Source of the DNA: Candidatus Bipolaricaulota bacterium
GTDB taxonomy: Bacteria; Bipolaricaulota; Bipolaricaulia; UBA7950; UBA9294
Direction: 5' to 3'
Assembly (NCBI GenBank): GCA_021159105.1
Contig: JAGGSM010000062.1
Span: 1 to 21,966, forward strand
Length of the DNA: 21,966 nt
The notes under the pieces are model-generated. The model was given only the letters and a program-made list of their open reading frames with translations. It had not been told where the DNA came from and made no database searches. A program made the translations under genes and the position numbers. Shown one piece after another: positions 15,666-21,966 of the stretch (position 1 is the stretch's first letter; each line of letters opens with the position of its first letter).

Positions 15666-16187
15666 CTATCGCCTTGGCTCGATCAATCCATATGTCCCAT
15701 CCTGCCGGTGATAGATAACGCTAACTGCATCAGTCTCGGAGTCGATGAACACCAAGAAGCTCTTCTCCAGGGCGTCCAGCTGAAGGGACGCTTCCTCCGG
15801 CGTCATCGGCTTCTGAAAGTAGGTGCGAGTACGGATGATCTCGCGCCCTGGCGCTGCCTGTTCCTCTTCACTGGCTGAAGTGCCCTGGCTTCCACCCGAG
15901 TGCTCGCTCAATTGCTCCTTGTACTTCACCAACTGCCGTTTCATCTTGTCGAGCGCTCCGTCGATGGAAGCGTACATATCCGTCGATTCTTCCTGGGCCT
16001 TGATCATCTTCCGGTTCGTGAGGTGTGCGTGAAAGTCGGCGATCTTGCGCTCTTTCTCCACGGACAGGACGGCATCGATACTGATGATCCTGTCGAAATA
16101 GCGGCTTAGCCCTTGCGTCTTGTTCAACACGTACTCGCGCAACATGTCGCTCGATCCTGTGTGTCGCTCAACGATTTTTACCTTCAT
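15666..16187 (-). CDS. hpf: Ribosome hibernation promoting factor, long form
   Basis: This 173-residue protein has the two-domain layout of long HPF. The N-terminal RNA-binding domain (about residues 1-105) contains VKIVERHTG, LSRYFDRI and AHLTNRKMIKAQEESTDMY. A linker rich in Ser, Gly and Glu follows (about 105-125). The C-terminal dimerisation domain has RTYFQKPMTPEEASLQLDAL and ends in DGTYGLIEP. In other bacteria long HPF pairs inactive 70S ribosomes into 100S dimers in stationary phase. The ATG at 16187 has AAGGAGGGGG just upstream; the reading frame continues further but that part matches nothing. A strong promoter precedes it. Confidence 0.94.
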   Translation of the reverse strand: MKVKIVERHTGSSDMLREYVLNKTQGLSRYFDRIISIDAVLSVEKERKIADFHAHLTNRKMIKAQEESTDMYASIDGALDKMKRQLVKYKEQLSEHSGGSQGTSASEEEQAAPGREIIRTRTYFQKPMTPEEASLQLDALEKSFLVFIDSETDAVSVIYHRQDGTYGLIEPRR

Positions 16188-16209
16188 GCCCCCTCCTTTG
16201 CACGCTTCC

Positions 16210-16238
16210 ATTGTAGCCAGATTAGGAGGGGGAGTCAA
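16210..16238 (-). promoter_or_regulatory. Near-consensus sigma70-type promoter of hpf
   Basis: On the minus strand there is TTGACT (16238 to 16233), a 17-base spacer and TACAAT (16215 to 16210). The predicted start near 16203 gives a leader of about 16 bases carrying the hpf ribosome binding site. The spacer is C-rich, and its reverse (GGAGGGG at 16225-16231) is repeated inverted at 16275-16281. Confidence 0.75.
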
Positions 16239-16290
16239 TGCTCATCCGGTTTAAGTCCCCTACAGGGGTCGATTCCCCTCCCATTGGGGA
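16225..16290. repeat. Cluster of short inverted repeats of G and C runs near the hpf promoter
   Basis: Plus-strand runs alternate: GGAGGGG (16225-16231), CCCC (16257-16260), GGGG (16265-16268), CCCCTCC (16275-16281) and GGGG (16286-16289). They allow competing hairpins: 1 with 4 (7 bp), 2 with 3, 3 with 4, and 4 with 5. No T tract follows on either strand, so an intrinsic terminator is not supported. Confidence 0.5.
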
Positions 16291-16326
16291 GTGCTTCTCA
16301 CAAAGCCTCTTGATACACCGCGTGCT

Positions 16327-16348
16327 TGCAACGGAGTAGTTCGTTGCA
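16327..16348. repeat. Perfect 7-bp inverted repeat after the HerA-like gene
   Basis: TGCAACG and CGTTGCA flank an 8-base loop, 11 bases after the stop codon of the HerA-like gene. It may be an mRNA 3'-end hairpin. There is no T tract, so simple intrinsic termination is doubtful. Confidence 0.55.
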
Positions 16349-16359
16349 GTTTATGCCGC

Positions 16360-17913
16360 TTACTGCTCCTCGCCGAGCAGCACGAGGCGAGCCTGAAGGT
16401 GACGCATGATACGATGCAGGTCGGATATCCCTAAGTCCGGCTGGAAGAGGCCGAACTCGCGCGCGACATACTCCTTGAGGTTGCTGTGGTAGTGCATCTT
16501 CCCGCTGCGCCGCTCACGCACCAACAGGCCCATCTCCAGGAAATCTCGGGGAGGGTCGTTATCGATCACGCCGCGCGCGCAGTTCGTCCAAGCCGCGATC
16601 TGGTCTACGGAGTAGGCTAGCGGGGCGTGTCCAACAACGAAGGAGAGGATCCTCCGGTGCAGGATGCTCTTGCGCGATACGCGCTTCACAATGCGCTCGA
16701 TGTGGCGAATGACGGCGTCGGGAAGGACCATCGGATCATCTGCCTCGGTAGGAGCCGTGCTCGGCTCGATGTCGATCACCCCGAGCGGTGCGGCGGGGGG
16801 AGCCACCTTCGTTGCCACTGTACCCACCGCGCGAGAAGGGGCAGGGCTCCTCCCACTGGCGCTACCAGGGTGCTCCACGGAGTGGACGATCGCCTTACTG
16901 ATGTTCTGCACATCGGGATACGATGGCTGCGGCACCTCGATCTTGATGTAGCCGAGCGTCCTGGCGATTCCCTCCAGACGAGCGATCGTCTCGTCCTTCT
17001 TCATCGCTTCCGACTCCAAGTGAGCCAACTGCTCCTCAAGCTGATCGATACGGGTCTTCTTCCCCTTCCCCTGTTTCGCGTGCTCGATCGCCTCGATGAT
17101 CGCCTGGCTGACCTGTTTCAGCTCTGGGGTAACGACGACTTCGAGCGATGGGGTGAACCCGGCGTGGAACGTCTCCCGCTCGCGCACATAGATCGGAATG
17201 ACGTTGTCACCGTTCAAATACACGCATTCACCCGTGGAGAGGGCGGTGATGATCTCCTTGGTCTCCGCCTTGCGCCAGGGGAGAAGCTCGGAGTAGACGC
17301 GCATATCCACCTCGTGCACCACGCGGTGGAGGAAGAGCATCCCCGCCTGACTGAGCACGTCCTTGTCAACCTTGGCGGAGCGCTGTGAGATGACGATCGC
17401 GCCCAACCCCCGCTTGCGGCCGCGCAGGGCAACGCGGGCGATCAGCTCCTTGAGCTCGGTCTTCACCCCCTGAGGGATGAACTCGTGCGCCTCCTCGATC
17501 CCGATGATGTACGGGTGCCGCAGCTTCCCGGCTAGGTTCCACAGCGCGCCCAGGTACTCCTGCAGAAAGGCGGTGCGCTCATCGGAGAGGAAACCGGAGA
17601 GGTCGACCACCACCGGCACGTTCTTCTCCATGCTGATCTGCGCGATCTCCTCCGCGCAGGTCTCGTCAACCTCTATCTCCACCCCCTCCCCACGCCCGAC
17701 GACGAGCACCTCGTACTTCTCCTTCAGCCCGAAGTATTCACCATCGATATCGATGATGGAGAGAGGGTAGTTGTTCCGCAATAGCTCCTCGAAGATCACC
17801 CCGGCCGTGTTCGACTTTCCCGACCCGCGGATCCCGAGGATGGCGACGCACTGCCCGATGATGTCCTCCAGCTCGAGATCGAGGTCGCTGCTGATTGAGA
17901 GTGGAATTCCCAT
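16360..17913 (-). CDS. HerA/DUF87-type ATPase with coiled coil and putative C-terminal winged helix
   Basis: This 517-residue protein has a RecA-like ATPase core of the HerA/FtsK class. Walker A is GIRGSGKSN (residues 27-35), Walker B is YIIGIEEAH (135-143) with Glu140-Glu141, an arginine-rich helix is RVALRGRKRG (160-169), and sensor-type ISQR is at 175-178. A coiled coil follows (about 285-320), then a Pro/Ala/Ser-rich linker (about 345-380), then a C-terminal region (about 395-510) that looks like a winged helix. HerA proteins are hexameric DNA translocases and usually pair with the nuclease NurA in archaea. No nurA, and no recognisable defence or repair gene, is adjacent. It could act in DNA repair, segregation or defence; the sequence does not decide. 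The ATG at 17913 has no close ribosome binding site, and a hairpin lies 6 bases upstream. Confidence 0.8.
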   Translation of the reverse strand: MGIPLSISSDLDLELEDIIGQCVAILGIRGSGKSNTAGVIFEELLRNNYPLSIIDIDGEYFGLKEKYEVLVVGRGEGVEIEVDETCAEEIAQISMEKNVPVVVDLSGFLSDERTAFLQEYLGALWNLAGKLRHPYIIGIEEAHEFIPQGVKTELKELIARVALRGRKRGLGAIVISQRSAKVDKDVLSQAGMLFLHRVVHEVDMRVYSELLPWRKAETKEIITALSTGECVYLNGDNVIPIYVRERETFHAGFTPSLEVVVTPELKQVSQAIIEAIEHAKQGKGKKTRIDQLEEQLAHLESEAMKKDETIARLEGIARTLGYIKIEVPQPSYPDVQNISKAIVHSVEHPGSASGRSPAPSRAVGTVATKVAPPAAPLGVIDIEPSTAPTEADDPMVLPDAVIRHIERIVKRVSRKSILHRRILSFVVGHAPLAYSVDQIAAWTNCARGVIDNDPPRDFLEMGLLVRERRSGKMHYHSNLKEYVAREFGLFQPDLGISDLHRIMRHLQARLVLLGEEQ

Positions 17914-17919
17914 GGTGCT

Positions 17920-17940
17920 GGGCGAGATGTCATCTCACCC
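17920..17940 (-). promoter_or_regulatory. Hairpin directly upstream of the HerA-like start codon
   Basis: On the minus strand GGGTGAGAT pairs with ATCTCGCCC (9 bp with one U-G pair) around a 3-base loop and ends 6 bases before the ATG. The only nearby ribosome-binding-like sequences are inside the stem (GGTGAG) or before it (GGGGAG near 17950). It may therefore control translation. On the plus strand the same hairpin is followed by T-rich sequence, but no plus-strand gene ends there. Confidence 0.5.
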
Positions 17941-17972
17941 TTTTCTCCCCTTTCATTGCTTGATTTAGGCAG

Positions 17973-18000
17973 AGACTAGCACCGTAGATGCCATTGTCAC
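17973..18000 (-). promoter_or_regulatory. Weak candidate promoter for the HerA-like gene
   Basis: On the minus strand GTGACA (18000 to 17995), a 16-base spacer and TAGTCT (17978 to 17973) lie in the 99-base gap between the nucleotidyltransferase gene and the HerA-like gene. The match is modest. Co-transcription with the upstream gene is also possible. Confidence 0.3.
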
Positions 18001-18012
18001 AGGGCGCATGTC

Positions 18013-19473
18013 CTATGACGAGCGGTCCCCCTTCCCCTTCGCATCATCCAAGAGCAGCTCCATCGCCACGGCGATCGCCTCCTCCTGCGTAGTGACCTCC
18101 CCTGCGAGGATGCGGTCGTGCACCTGCTCCAGGGCCCTTCCAAGGGCCGGGCCGGGAACGGCCCCCCTCTCGATCAGCATGTGCCCATCGACGAGCGCTC
18201 GCGCCCGCTTCATGTCGCACACTCGCTCCATGTGATCGATCACCCGCAGCGTCTCACGCAGGATCGGAGCCCACCCCGAGGACCTGTGCGCACACGCCTC
18301 ACAGTCAGCGACAACGACCTGCAGCAGGTCGAAGAACAGGGGATAGCGCTGCCGCAGGCTTTCGCCGCTCTGGTTCTCCCCCTCGCTGAGGAAGCGCACC
18401 TGCTTTCCGCGCCCCATCTTGGGGAAGTCGGAGACCCGCATGTGATTCTTCACCAGGAAGACCAAGCGCGCGATGTCGTGCTTGCTCATGCGCAGGCGAA
18501 TGCCTACTTTCCTCGCCATACGCGCGCCGATCGCATCGTGTCCACCCATGTTCACACCATCGTTTCTGACGAGCGCCCTCGGTTTTCCTATGTCATGCAG
18601 AAGGACGGCTAGCTTGACGATCGGATCCTTCACAAACTCATCGGCGATGCGCATCGCCAGAAGCGTGTGCACGTACACGTCTCCCTCCGGGTGGTACTCC
18701 TCCGGCTGAGGGACACCCTTCATCGCAGCAACCTCGGGAAGGATGCGCGAAAGGAGGCCGAACCGATCGAGGAGCTCCATCCCCCTGGCGGAGTCCGCGG
18801 TGGCGAGCGTCCGCAGGAGCTCGTCGCGAATCCGCTCCCAGGAGATCAACTCGATCTTCTCAGCGTTCTCAGCGATCGCACTTGCCGTATCCGGGGCAAT
18901 CTCTCCACCGATGCGGCAGGCAAAGCGGATCGTGCGCAGCATGCGCAGGTAGTCCTCACTAAAGCGCACCCGAGGATCCCCGATCGCCCTTATCACACCA
19001 GCCTTCAGGTCGTCGATCCCCCCCACCAGGTCGATCACTTCTCCATCGCGCGTGGCGGCAAGGCCGTTGATCGTCAGATCGCGGCGTACGACGTCACCGG
19101 CCAGATCGCGCACCAGCTCGACCTTCCCTGGCCAGCGGCCATCGTACTCCTCCTCGGTGCGAAACGTGGCGACCTCGTACTGCTGAGAGTCCGGCGCGGC
19201 GATGACCAGCACACCAAACTCCTCCCCCACCCCAACTATCGGGCGATCTGGAAAGACGCGCCGGACCTCCCCTGGAAGGGCAGAGGTGGCGATATCCACT
19301 TCATGTGGAGAGAACGGTACTGATGGATCGATGATCGAGCGCACAGCATCACGCACGACACCTCCGATCAGGAACGCCTCATACCCAGCGGCGCTCAGTC
19401 GATCGAGGATCTCACGGGCGAACGGGTGCTTCCTGAAAATCTTCTCGGTATCGATGCGGTAATCACTGCTCAT
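18013..19473 (-). CDS. CCA-adding / poly(A) polymerase-family nucleotidyltransferase with HD domain
   Basis: This 486-residue class II nucleotidyltransferase would add or repair the tRNA 3' CCA end, or act as a poly(A) polymerase. The N-terminal catalytic domain has LIGGVVRD (residues 35-42) and HEVDIATSALP (57-67). The first metal-binding acid of the usual DxD is Glu58 here, and Asp60 is kept. Next come RRDLTINGLA, the FSEDYLRMLRTIRFACRI helix and the ERIRDELLR motif. The C-terminal part has an HD domain (VLLHDIGKP, with a preceding His in YVHTLLAM). The frame stays open to 20031, but that extension is antisense to the amidotransferase gene and matches nothing, so ATG 19473 was chosen. No ribosome binding site is visible, and a -10 box lies 9 bases upstream. 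Confidence 0.88.
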   Translation of the reverse strand: MSSDYRIDTEKIFRKHPFAREILDRLSAAGYEAFLIGGVVRDAVRSIIDPSVPFSPHEVDIATSALPGEVRRVFPDRPIVGVGEEFGVLVIAAPDSQQYEVATFRTEEEYDGRWPGKVELVRDLAGDVVRRDLTINGLAATRDGEVIDLVGGIDDLKAGVIRAIGDPRVRFSEDYLRMLRTIRFACRIGGEIAPDTASAIAENAEKIELISWERIRDELLRTLATADSARGMELLDRFGLLSRILPEVAAMKGVPQPEEYHPEGDVYVHTLLAMRIADEFVKDPIVKLAVLLHDIGKPRALVRNDGVNMGGHDAIGARMARKVGIRLRMSKHDIARLVFLVKNHMRVSDFPKMGRGKQVRFLSEGENQSGESLRQRYPLFFDLLQVVVADCEACAHRSSGWAPILRETLRVIDHMERVCDMKRARALVDGHMLIERGAVPGPALGRALEQVHDRILAGEVTTQEEAIAVAMELLLDDAKGKGDRSS

Positions 19474-19482
19474 GGCAAGCGG

Positions 19483-19512
19483 ACTATACCGAGCAGAGAA
19501 GAGGGTGCGCAA
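19483..19512 (-). promoter_or_regulatory. Promoter giving a nearly leaderless nucleotidyltransferase mRNA
   Basis: On the minus strand there is TTGCGC (19512 to 19507), an 18-base spacer and TATAGT (19488 to 19483). The -10 box ends 9 bases before the ATG at 19473, so transcription would start within a few bases of the start codon. This agrees with the absence of a ribosome binding site. The rest of the 187-base divergent gap (to 19660) holds a TTGACA at 19516-19521 on the plus strand, without a convincing -10 partner. Confidence 0.45.
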
Positions 19513-19660
19513 GCCTTGACAGCGTATCAGACACCTAATACTGGTATCCTGCCCAGTCTCGTTTTGCTCCAGCACATCCATAATCCACCGGCAAACTGCT
19601 TGTGGGTATATCGAATCTGCGTGCTCGATCGAGGATAATATCCCCATGGAGGCGGATAAG

Positions 19661-20365
19661 ATGTGTCGCATGATCGCAGCGCCGCACGGCGTAGCAGGGG
19701 AGAGGATTATCGAGCCGTTTCTGCGCATGGCGCGCGGGGAGAACGCTACCCATGAGCACAATAAGGCACTGGGCGAGTTCAACCACCCTGATGGGTGGGG
19801 GGCCGTGTACGAGAATGGAGGCTCGTATGAGTCGTACCTGAGCGTACAATCCTGCTGGCAGGACAGCTCGCTTAAGTGGTTCAACGACAAGACGATCATC
19901 CTCATGCACGCCCGCCGCGCCTCACGAGGGGAGGTAAATGTAGTGAATGTCCATCCGTTCCACGTCTCACATAACGGAAAATCGTGGTACTTCTGCCACA
20001 ACGGAACGGTCGATGATCCGCTGATCGCCAAGTACCGTGGAGGGACCGATTCGGAACGGTATTTTCGCTTCCTCCTTCAGCACCTCGACCCAGAGAATGC
20101 GGAGGAGAGCATCGAAGCGGCGGTGAGCATGCTGCACGACTACACCTCACTCAACGCCTTTCTCACCGATGGCGACCAGTTCTACGTGATCAATCGCTAT
20201 TCCACCTCCCCGCGCTATTACACCCTCTATCTCCACAACGGAAGTGATGGTCCGATCATCTCATCCGAACCGCTTCCAGACGTCGTGACCGAGTGGGAAC
20301 CTCTGAAGAATGGACAAATCATCGTTTTCCAAGACAGCAGCATGAGAAGCACCCTGATCTCCTAG
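19661..20365 (+). CDS. Stand-alone class II glutamine amidotransferase domain protein
   Basis: This 234-residue protein has the N-terminal nucleophile fold of class II glutamine amidotransferases, closest in pattern to the YafJ/DUG3-like single-domain group. Starting at ATG 19661 puts Cys at residue 2, as the Ntn mechanism requires. Five codons upstream is another ATG, but GGAGG lies 8 bases before 19661. Motifs in order are MCRMIAAPH, FNHPDGWGAVY, MHARRAS, NVHPFHV and FCHNGTV. No synthetase or acceptor domain is attached, so the ammonia acceptor is unknown. A gamma-glutamyl hydrolase or amidase role is possible. It is transcribed away from the nucleotidyltransferase gene. Confidence 0.85.
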   Translation: MCRMIAAPHGVAGERIIEPFLRMARGENATHEHNKALGEFNHPDGWGAVYENGGSYESYLSVQSCWQDSSLKWFNDKTIILMHARRASRGEVNVVNVHPFHVSHNGKSWYFCHNGTVDDPLIAKYRGGTDSERYFRFLLQHLDPENAEESIEAAVSMLHDYTSLNAFLTDGDQFYVINRYSTSPRYYTLYLHNGSDGPIISSEPLPDVVTEWEPLKNGQIIVFQDSSMRSTLIS

Positions 20366-20422
20366 TCTGTCGGTTCACGCTCCTCGGCCTTGCTCGCGCC
20401 CAGGGTCTGGTTGTACACTGCC

Positions 20423-20428
20423 TACAAT
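20423..20428 (+). promoter_or_regulatory. Possible -10 box for the secreted nuclease-fold gene
   Basis: TACAAT lies 22 bases before the ATG in the 85-base gap after the amidotransferase gene. No good -35 box is at the right distance, so this is only a candidate. No terminator hairpin is visible between the two genes, and co-transcription is possible. Confidence 0.3.
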
Positions 20429-20450
20429 AGCTGAACAGCAGGGAGATGAT

Positions 20451-21371
20451 ATGGCTATGACCACGAAAGCAAGGCCCTTTGCGCTTCTACTTGCATCCAT
20501 CCTCATCTTCTCACTCCTCGTTCAAGGGGAGCAGTCCAAGGTGCTGCTCGTTCAGGGGATACGAGCTAAGGATGGTGACACGGCACTAGTCCAGCTTTCA
20601 GACGGCACGAGGATGGATGTGCGCTACGCATCGATCAACGCACCCGGTCTCGATCAGTGTCTTGGGAGCAAAGCGCAGGAACTCAACGATGAGCTTGTCA
20701 AAGGTAAAAAAATCTGGCTGGATGTGCACCCGGTCAAGGGCGGGTACGAGATGGCACAGGGGAGGGTGTTGGCACACGTCTTCCTCAGCGCAACGCCAAC
20801 GCAGACGAGCAGCGTTTCCGTGCTGTTGGTGAAGGCTGGCATGGCGCGGCTAGATGTGTTCAATCCGAGTGACACGGCGATCAGAAACGGGGACGACTTC
20901 TCCGTGCGCTACAGCGACCTCATCATCTCGGCCCAGATCGAAGCGGTGAAGGCAAGGCGCGGCATCTGGAGAGAGCGCTGCGACCGATACGCGGGCTCTG
21001 ATCTGAAGATCGCCGCGGTCAAGCAGTGGAGCGATGATGAGATCGTCTATATCCTGAACCGCGGGAAGCGGCCGATCGATCTTGCCGCGGGATGGACCCT
21101 GACGGATGCATCTGCTAGCGACAGGAACACTCTTAATCTGAGCGAGCACATCACGGGAACCTGCCTCCTTCCGCCTGGCGGGATCATGCAGGTGCATTCC
21201 GGATCGATCGCCACGGGAAGGGGCGATGAGCACACGCCCTGCGACCAGCAGGCGATCGACTTCTACTGGACCGGCAGGCGCATCTGGAACCAGGATAAGG
21301 ATGAGGCGCGCCTCTACTCCCCGGATGGAAGACTGGTCGACGTCTACTCCTATCCTCTCGATTGGAAATAG
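20451..21371 (+). CDS. Secreted SNase-fold (thermonuclease-like) protein with C-terminal lamin-tail-like domain
   Basis: This 306-residue protein starts with a signal peptide: basic residues, then hydrophobic PFALLLASILIFSLLV (about residues 9-24). It may be secreted or lipid-free periplasmic. The staphylococcal-nuclease-like domain covers about 30-170. It contains AKDGDTALVQL (metal-binding Asp43), VRYASINAPG (57-66) with Arg58, GRVLAHVFL with Arg105, and a GIWRERC end. Positions matching S. aureus Asp40 and Glu43 are Asn63 and Gly66, so catalysis is doubtful. The C-terminal region (about 183-306) has WTLTDA, LPPGGIMQVHSG and DEARLYSPDGRLVDVYSY, the pattern of lamin-tail/LTD beta-sandwich domains often joined to secreted nucleases. 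The GGGAG site fits ATG 20451. It converges on fhs with 12 bases between stops. Confidence 0.75.
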   Translation: MAMTTKARPFALLLASILIFSLLVQGEQSKVLLVQGIRAKDGDTALVQLSDGTRMDVRYASINAPGLDQCLGSKAQELNDELVKGKKIWLDVHPVKGGYEMAQGRVLAHVFLSATPTQTSSVSVLLVKAGMARLDVFNPSDTAIRNGDDFSVRYSDLIISAQIEAVKARRGIWRERCDRYAGSDLKIAAVKQWSDDEIVYILNRGKRPIDLAAGWTLTDASASDRNTLNLSEHITGTCLLPPGGIMQVHSGSIATGRGDEHTPCDQQAIDFYWTGRRIWNQDKDEARLYSPDGRLVDVYSYPLDWK

Positions 21372-21383
21372 CCGCAACGATTG

Positions 21384-21966
21384 TCAGAACAGGCCGACGA
21401 TCTCTCCGTTCTCGTCGAAGTCGATGTGCATAAACGCCGGTTTCGACGGAAGGCCAGGCATGGTGCGCATCTCACCGCACAGGGGGTAGATGAACCCAGC
21501 CCCGACGCTCGCTCTCACCTCGCGCACCGGCAGGGTATACCCGCTGGGAACGCCCTTCAGCTTCGGATCGTGCGAGATAGACAGGTGCGTCTTGGCCATG
21601 CAGATCGGAAGGTCAGCGAACCCGGATTTCGTGTAGCGCTCGATCTGAGCGCGCGCCGTATCGGAGAAGACGACCCCGTCGGCGTTGTACACCTCGCGAG
21701 CGATCGTCTCCACCTTCTTCTCGATCGGCCAGTCGAGTGGATAGAGGAGCCTGAAATCCTTCTCCTGCTCGCACGCCTCGCTCACAGCGCGCGCTAGATC
21801 GAGCGCCCCATCGCCACCGCGCGCCCAGTGATCGGCAACGACTGCGGCGTACGCTCCCGCACCTTCCGCCGCCCGGCACGTAATCTCCAGCTCGGCCTCG
21901 CTATCCTCGGGAAAGCGGTTCACCGCAACAACGACGGGGATGCCGAACTTGCGCGCGATCTTGATG
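21384..21966 (-). CDS. fhs: Formate-tetrahydrofolate ligase (C-terminal part, continues past the right edge)
   Basis: About 194 codons of the C-terminal part are visible; the frame is open to the window edge. Family landmarks are KFGIPVVVAVNRFPEDSEAE, the region LLYPLDWPIEKKVETIAREV, then KSGFADLPICMAKTHLSISH, GVPSGYTLPVREVRASVGAG, and a C-terminal GEMRTMPGLPSKPAF. The enzyme joins formate to tetrahydrofolate with ATP to make 10-formyl-tetrahydrofolate. In acetogens this is a methyl-branch step of the Wood-Ljungdahl pathway, but it also feeds purine synthesis elsewhere. No other pathway gene is in view, so the role cannot be decided here. Confidence 0.95.
   Translation of the reverse strand, partial: IKIARKFGIPVVVAVNRFPEDSEAELEITCRAAEGAGAYAAVVADHWARGGDGALDLARAVSEACEQEKDFRLLYPLDWPIEKKVETIAREVYNADGVVFSDTARAQIERYTKSGFADLPICMAKTHLSISHDPKLKGVPSGYTLPVREVRASVGAGFIYPLCGEMRTMPGLPSKPAFMHIDFDENGEIVGLF

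Noticed and set aside
16225..16290. tRNA gene around GGGGTCGATTCCCC
   Set aside because: The loop is six bases, not seven, the would-be acceptor strands overlap the T-arm, the span is too short, and no D or anticodon arm fits.
17920..17953. Plus-strand intrinsic terminator (hairpin plus T-rich tract)
   Set aside because: No plus-strand gene ends there. The hairpin makes more sense in the leader of the minus-strand gene.
19474..20031. N-terminal extension of the nucleotidyltransferase frame to 20031
   Set aside because: The extension is antisense to the amidotransferase gene, resembles nothing, and would bypass the promoter and conserved start near 19473.
21361..21390. Terminator between the convergent nuclease-fold gene and fhs
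   Set aside because: Only 12 bases separate the stops and no stem with a T tract is visible.

Overview
This is a bacterial chromosomal segment of fairly high G+C. About two thirds of it is a leftward (minus-strand) run of core translation and transcription genes. Read in the direction of transcription the order is rpoC, rpsL, rpsG, fusA, rpsJ, rplC, rplD, rplW, rplB, rpsS, rplV, rpsC, rplP, rpmC, rpsQ, rplN, rplX, rplE and the first codons of rpsN. This is the str, S10 and spc operon order joined into one run with gaps of a few bases or ATGA overlaps. Two usual members are missing: rpoB does not precede rpoC, and tuf does not sit between fusA and rpsJ. All of these proteins are of bacterial type. 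A formate-tetrahydrofolate ligase at the right edge points to one-carbon / Wood-Ljungdahl-type metabolism. A deep-branching anaerobe such as a Bipolaricaulota (Acetothermia)-like lineage would fit, but that placement is inference and is not proven here.

Layout, left to right. Positions 1-9155 hold the ribosomal proteins and EF-G. Positions 9156-9207 hold a perfect-consensus sigma70-type promoter (TTGACA, 17 bp, TATAAT) whose -35 box contains the rpoC stop codon. Positions 9204-14150 hold rpoC. Positions 14151-14553 are a long rpoC leader with an upstream promoter, two intrinsic-terminator-shaped hairpins and a 20-bp interrupted stem between them. Positions 14554-16187 hold a two-gene unit: long-form hibernation factor hpf, then a PP-loop tRNA-thiolase-like gene with a degenerate PP-loop. 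It is driven by a near-consensus promoter at 16210-16238.

Positions 16360-17913 hold a stand-alone HerA/DUF87-type ATPase with a coiled coil and a putative C-terminal DNA-binding region. Positions 18013-19473 hold a CCA-adding/poly(A) polymerase-family nucleotidyltransferase with an HD domain, probably made from a nearly leaderless mRNA. On the plus strand, 19661-20365 holds a stand-alone class II glutamine amidotransferase and 20451-21371 a secreted nuclease-fold protein with a lamin-tail-like domain. The 3' part of fhs runs in from the right edge on the minus strand.

Most of the window is ordinary housekeeping. The parts most worth a second look are the rpoC leader RNA with its attenuator-like layout, the separation of rpoC from rpoB, the promoter built over the rpoC stop codon, the degenerate PP-loop protein beside hpf, the orphan HerA-like ATPase with a hairpin just before its start codon, and the SNase-fold protein that appears to lack key catalytic residues. 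I found no CRISPR array, insertion sequence, rRNA or convincing tRNA.
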